A stretch of 61,973 bases of DNA from Sulfurimonas sp. (GTDB lineage Bacteria > Campylobacterota > Campylobacteria > Campylobacterales > Sulfurimonadaceae): assembly GCF_023229025.1 (NCBI RefSeq), contig NZ_JALOAA010000010.1, positions 1 through 61,973 of the forward strand, given 5' to 3'. Below the pieces are notes generated by a model, which saw nothing but the letters and a program-made list of their open reading frames with translations, did no database searches and had not been told where the DNA came from. Shown one piece after another: positions 61,429-61,973 of the stretch. A program made the position numbers and the translations under genes. Within the stretch, counting starts at the first letter, position 1. Every line of letters begins with the position of its first letter.

Positions 61429-61437
61429 ATTATATCA
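61429..61437 (-). promoter_or_regulatory. Extended -10 promoter of purE
   Basis: TGATATAAT on the minus strand; about 30 bases before the ATG. No clear -35. Confidence 0.6.
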
Positions 61438-61464
61438 TAGCTTTTTAAATTATTTTTGATGTAT

Positions 61465-61487
61465 AAAAAAAGCCCCCTTATGCTTTT
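61465..61487 (-). terminator. Possible terminator after the U32 peptidase gene
   Basis: AAAAGC (plus 61468-61473) and GCTTTT (61482-61487) with a T-run at the minus-strand 3' end. The stem is short and overlaps the U32 stop codon. Confidence 0.4.
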
Positions 61488-61973
61488 GGGTACGTTCCCA
61501 TATCCGGATGAGCCGGAACTCTTAAAAAGGTGTATGGCGGCAGTTTTAGAGGAAGTGTTATCGGGTTTGTGTTTCCGCTATGAACCTCATCCCACACTTT
61601 TTTATTTTCAGCCAAGAGCTGTTTTAGCTTCATGTAAACTCTTCCCTCACGCTCATATGTCGTGCCTATCTTATTGTCAACGAGTTCTATATTAGAACCC
61701 AGCGGAGCAACTATTTCAAGCTCATCATTAGGCAGAGTTTTATATTTGCATAGGAAGTGAGTCCCCTCCTCATTTACGACTCCGCTTACCTGATGTGTTC
61801 CAAGTTGCATTGTAAAATCCAAGCTCTGCGTGTCATGTTTCTCAAATGGTCTAGAGATTAAATAAGCATCGGTATATCCGCGATTTTGAAGAGATTGTAA
61901 CTCATACTGATATTTATCAACATCTACCTTATCTTCATAGTAGTCATCTATAGCCATTCTATAGGCCTTTGCC
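61478..61973 (-). CDS. U32-family peptidase, C-terminal part (runs off the window)
   Basis: The reading frame is open through the right edge, and the residues just before the internal Met (AKAYRMAIDDYYEDK) show that the gene continues upstream. The pattern ending with RGYTDAYL and the C-terminal beta domain (about 45-160) are those of collagenase-like U32 peptidases. Catalytic part lies outside. It is upstream of purE, as in Campylobacter. Confidence 0.75.
   Translation of the reverse strand, partial: AKAYRMAIDDYYEDKVDVDKYQYELQSLQNRGYTDAYLISRPFEKHDTQSLDFTMQLGTHQVSGVVNEEGTHFLCKYKTLPNDELEIVAPLGSNIELVDNKIGTTYEREGRVYMKLKQLLAENKKVWDEVHSGNTNPITLPLKLPPYTFLRVPAHPDMGTYPKA

Noticed and set aside
1..61973. 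tRNA, rRNA, CRISPR array or insertion sequence
   Set aside because: No TTCGAATC-type T arm with matching stems, no rRNA-like blocks, no spaced direct repeats and no transposase was recognised on reading. A tRNA search program would settle the first point.

Overview
The window is an AT-rich chromosomal segment of a Campylobacterota (Epsilonproteobacteria) genome, most likely Sulfurimonas or a close relative. The clues are the pflA-nuoN junction, a nuo operon without ordinary nuoE and nuoF and with two nuoG copies, the U32 peptidase-purE-DUF3972-glyQ neighbourhood, and a voltage-gated sodium channel nearly identical in layout to NavAb of Arcobacter. No rRNA, tRNA, CRISPR array or insertion sequence was recognised. 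Genus assignment is inference from gene content; no database was searched.

Layout. 1-3335 (minus): mqnP, two small hypotheticals, ftsW and the start of murG. 3401-6186: miaA, a PAS-GGDEF protein that has lost its catalytic core, a small XRE regulator and a Sir2 deacylase. 6216-26106 (minus): a 16-gene complex I operon, nuoA to nuoN, followed by the flagellar-motor disk gene pflA. 26107-26479 is the only gene-free stretch over 300 bases and holds the nuo promoter. 26480-35237: an outer membrane protein, copper resistance copA-copB, mgtE, putP with a 15-codon upstream ORF, a 7TMR-DISM diguanylate cyclase and a flavin-type oxidase. 35265-42229 (minus): an Ada-like repair protein, glyA, a guanine-deaminase-like enzyme, an AAA ATPase, a FadL-type porin, nfo and a lipoprotein. 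42328-46366: the sodium channel, a hemerythrin, a hemerythrin/membrane-protein chimera, a Y-family polymerase and an orphan DUF234 nuclease-like protein. 46363-53888 (minus): a J-domain protein, an N-carbamoylputrescine amidase, a CNNM/CorC protein with an elaborate leader, a MEMO-AMMECR1 pair, a TIGR01777 epimerase and a RecD-like helicase. 53912-56622: a Sau3AI/MutH-type restriction-modification pair. 56838-61973: an SDR, glyQ, an AhpD-like plus exported DsrE pair, a DUF89 protein, a DUF3972 protein, purE and a truncated U32 peptidase.

The most striking system is the complex I operon. In place of NuoE/NuoF it encodes a 73-residue NuoE-like remnant and a 677-residue protein joining a NuoF C-terminal iron-sulfur domain (with one ligand cysteine replaced by glycine) to a complete GltD-type FAD/NAD(P)H module, next to two different NuoG subunits. 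In a lithoautotroph such an enzyme could work in reverse to make NAD(P)H or reduced ferredoxin; that is inference. Other points worth checking are the corC leader (20-codon ORF overlapping the start plus a GNRA-capped hairpin hiding the ribosome binding site), two apparently leaderless genes (miaA and the Y-family polymerase) with identical -10 spacing, the GGDEF protein without GGDEF, and the hemerythrin-membrane chimera. Several promoters share the extended -10 form TGnTAtAAT.
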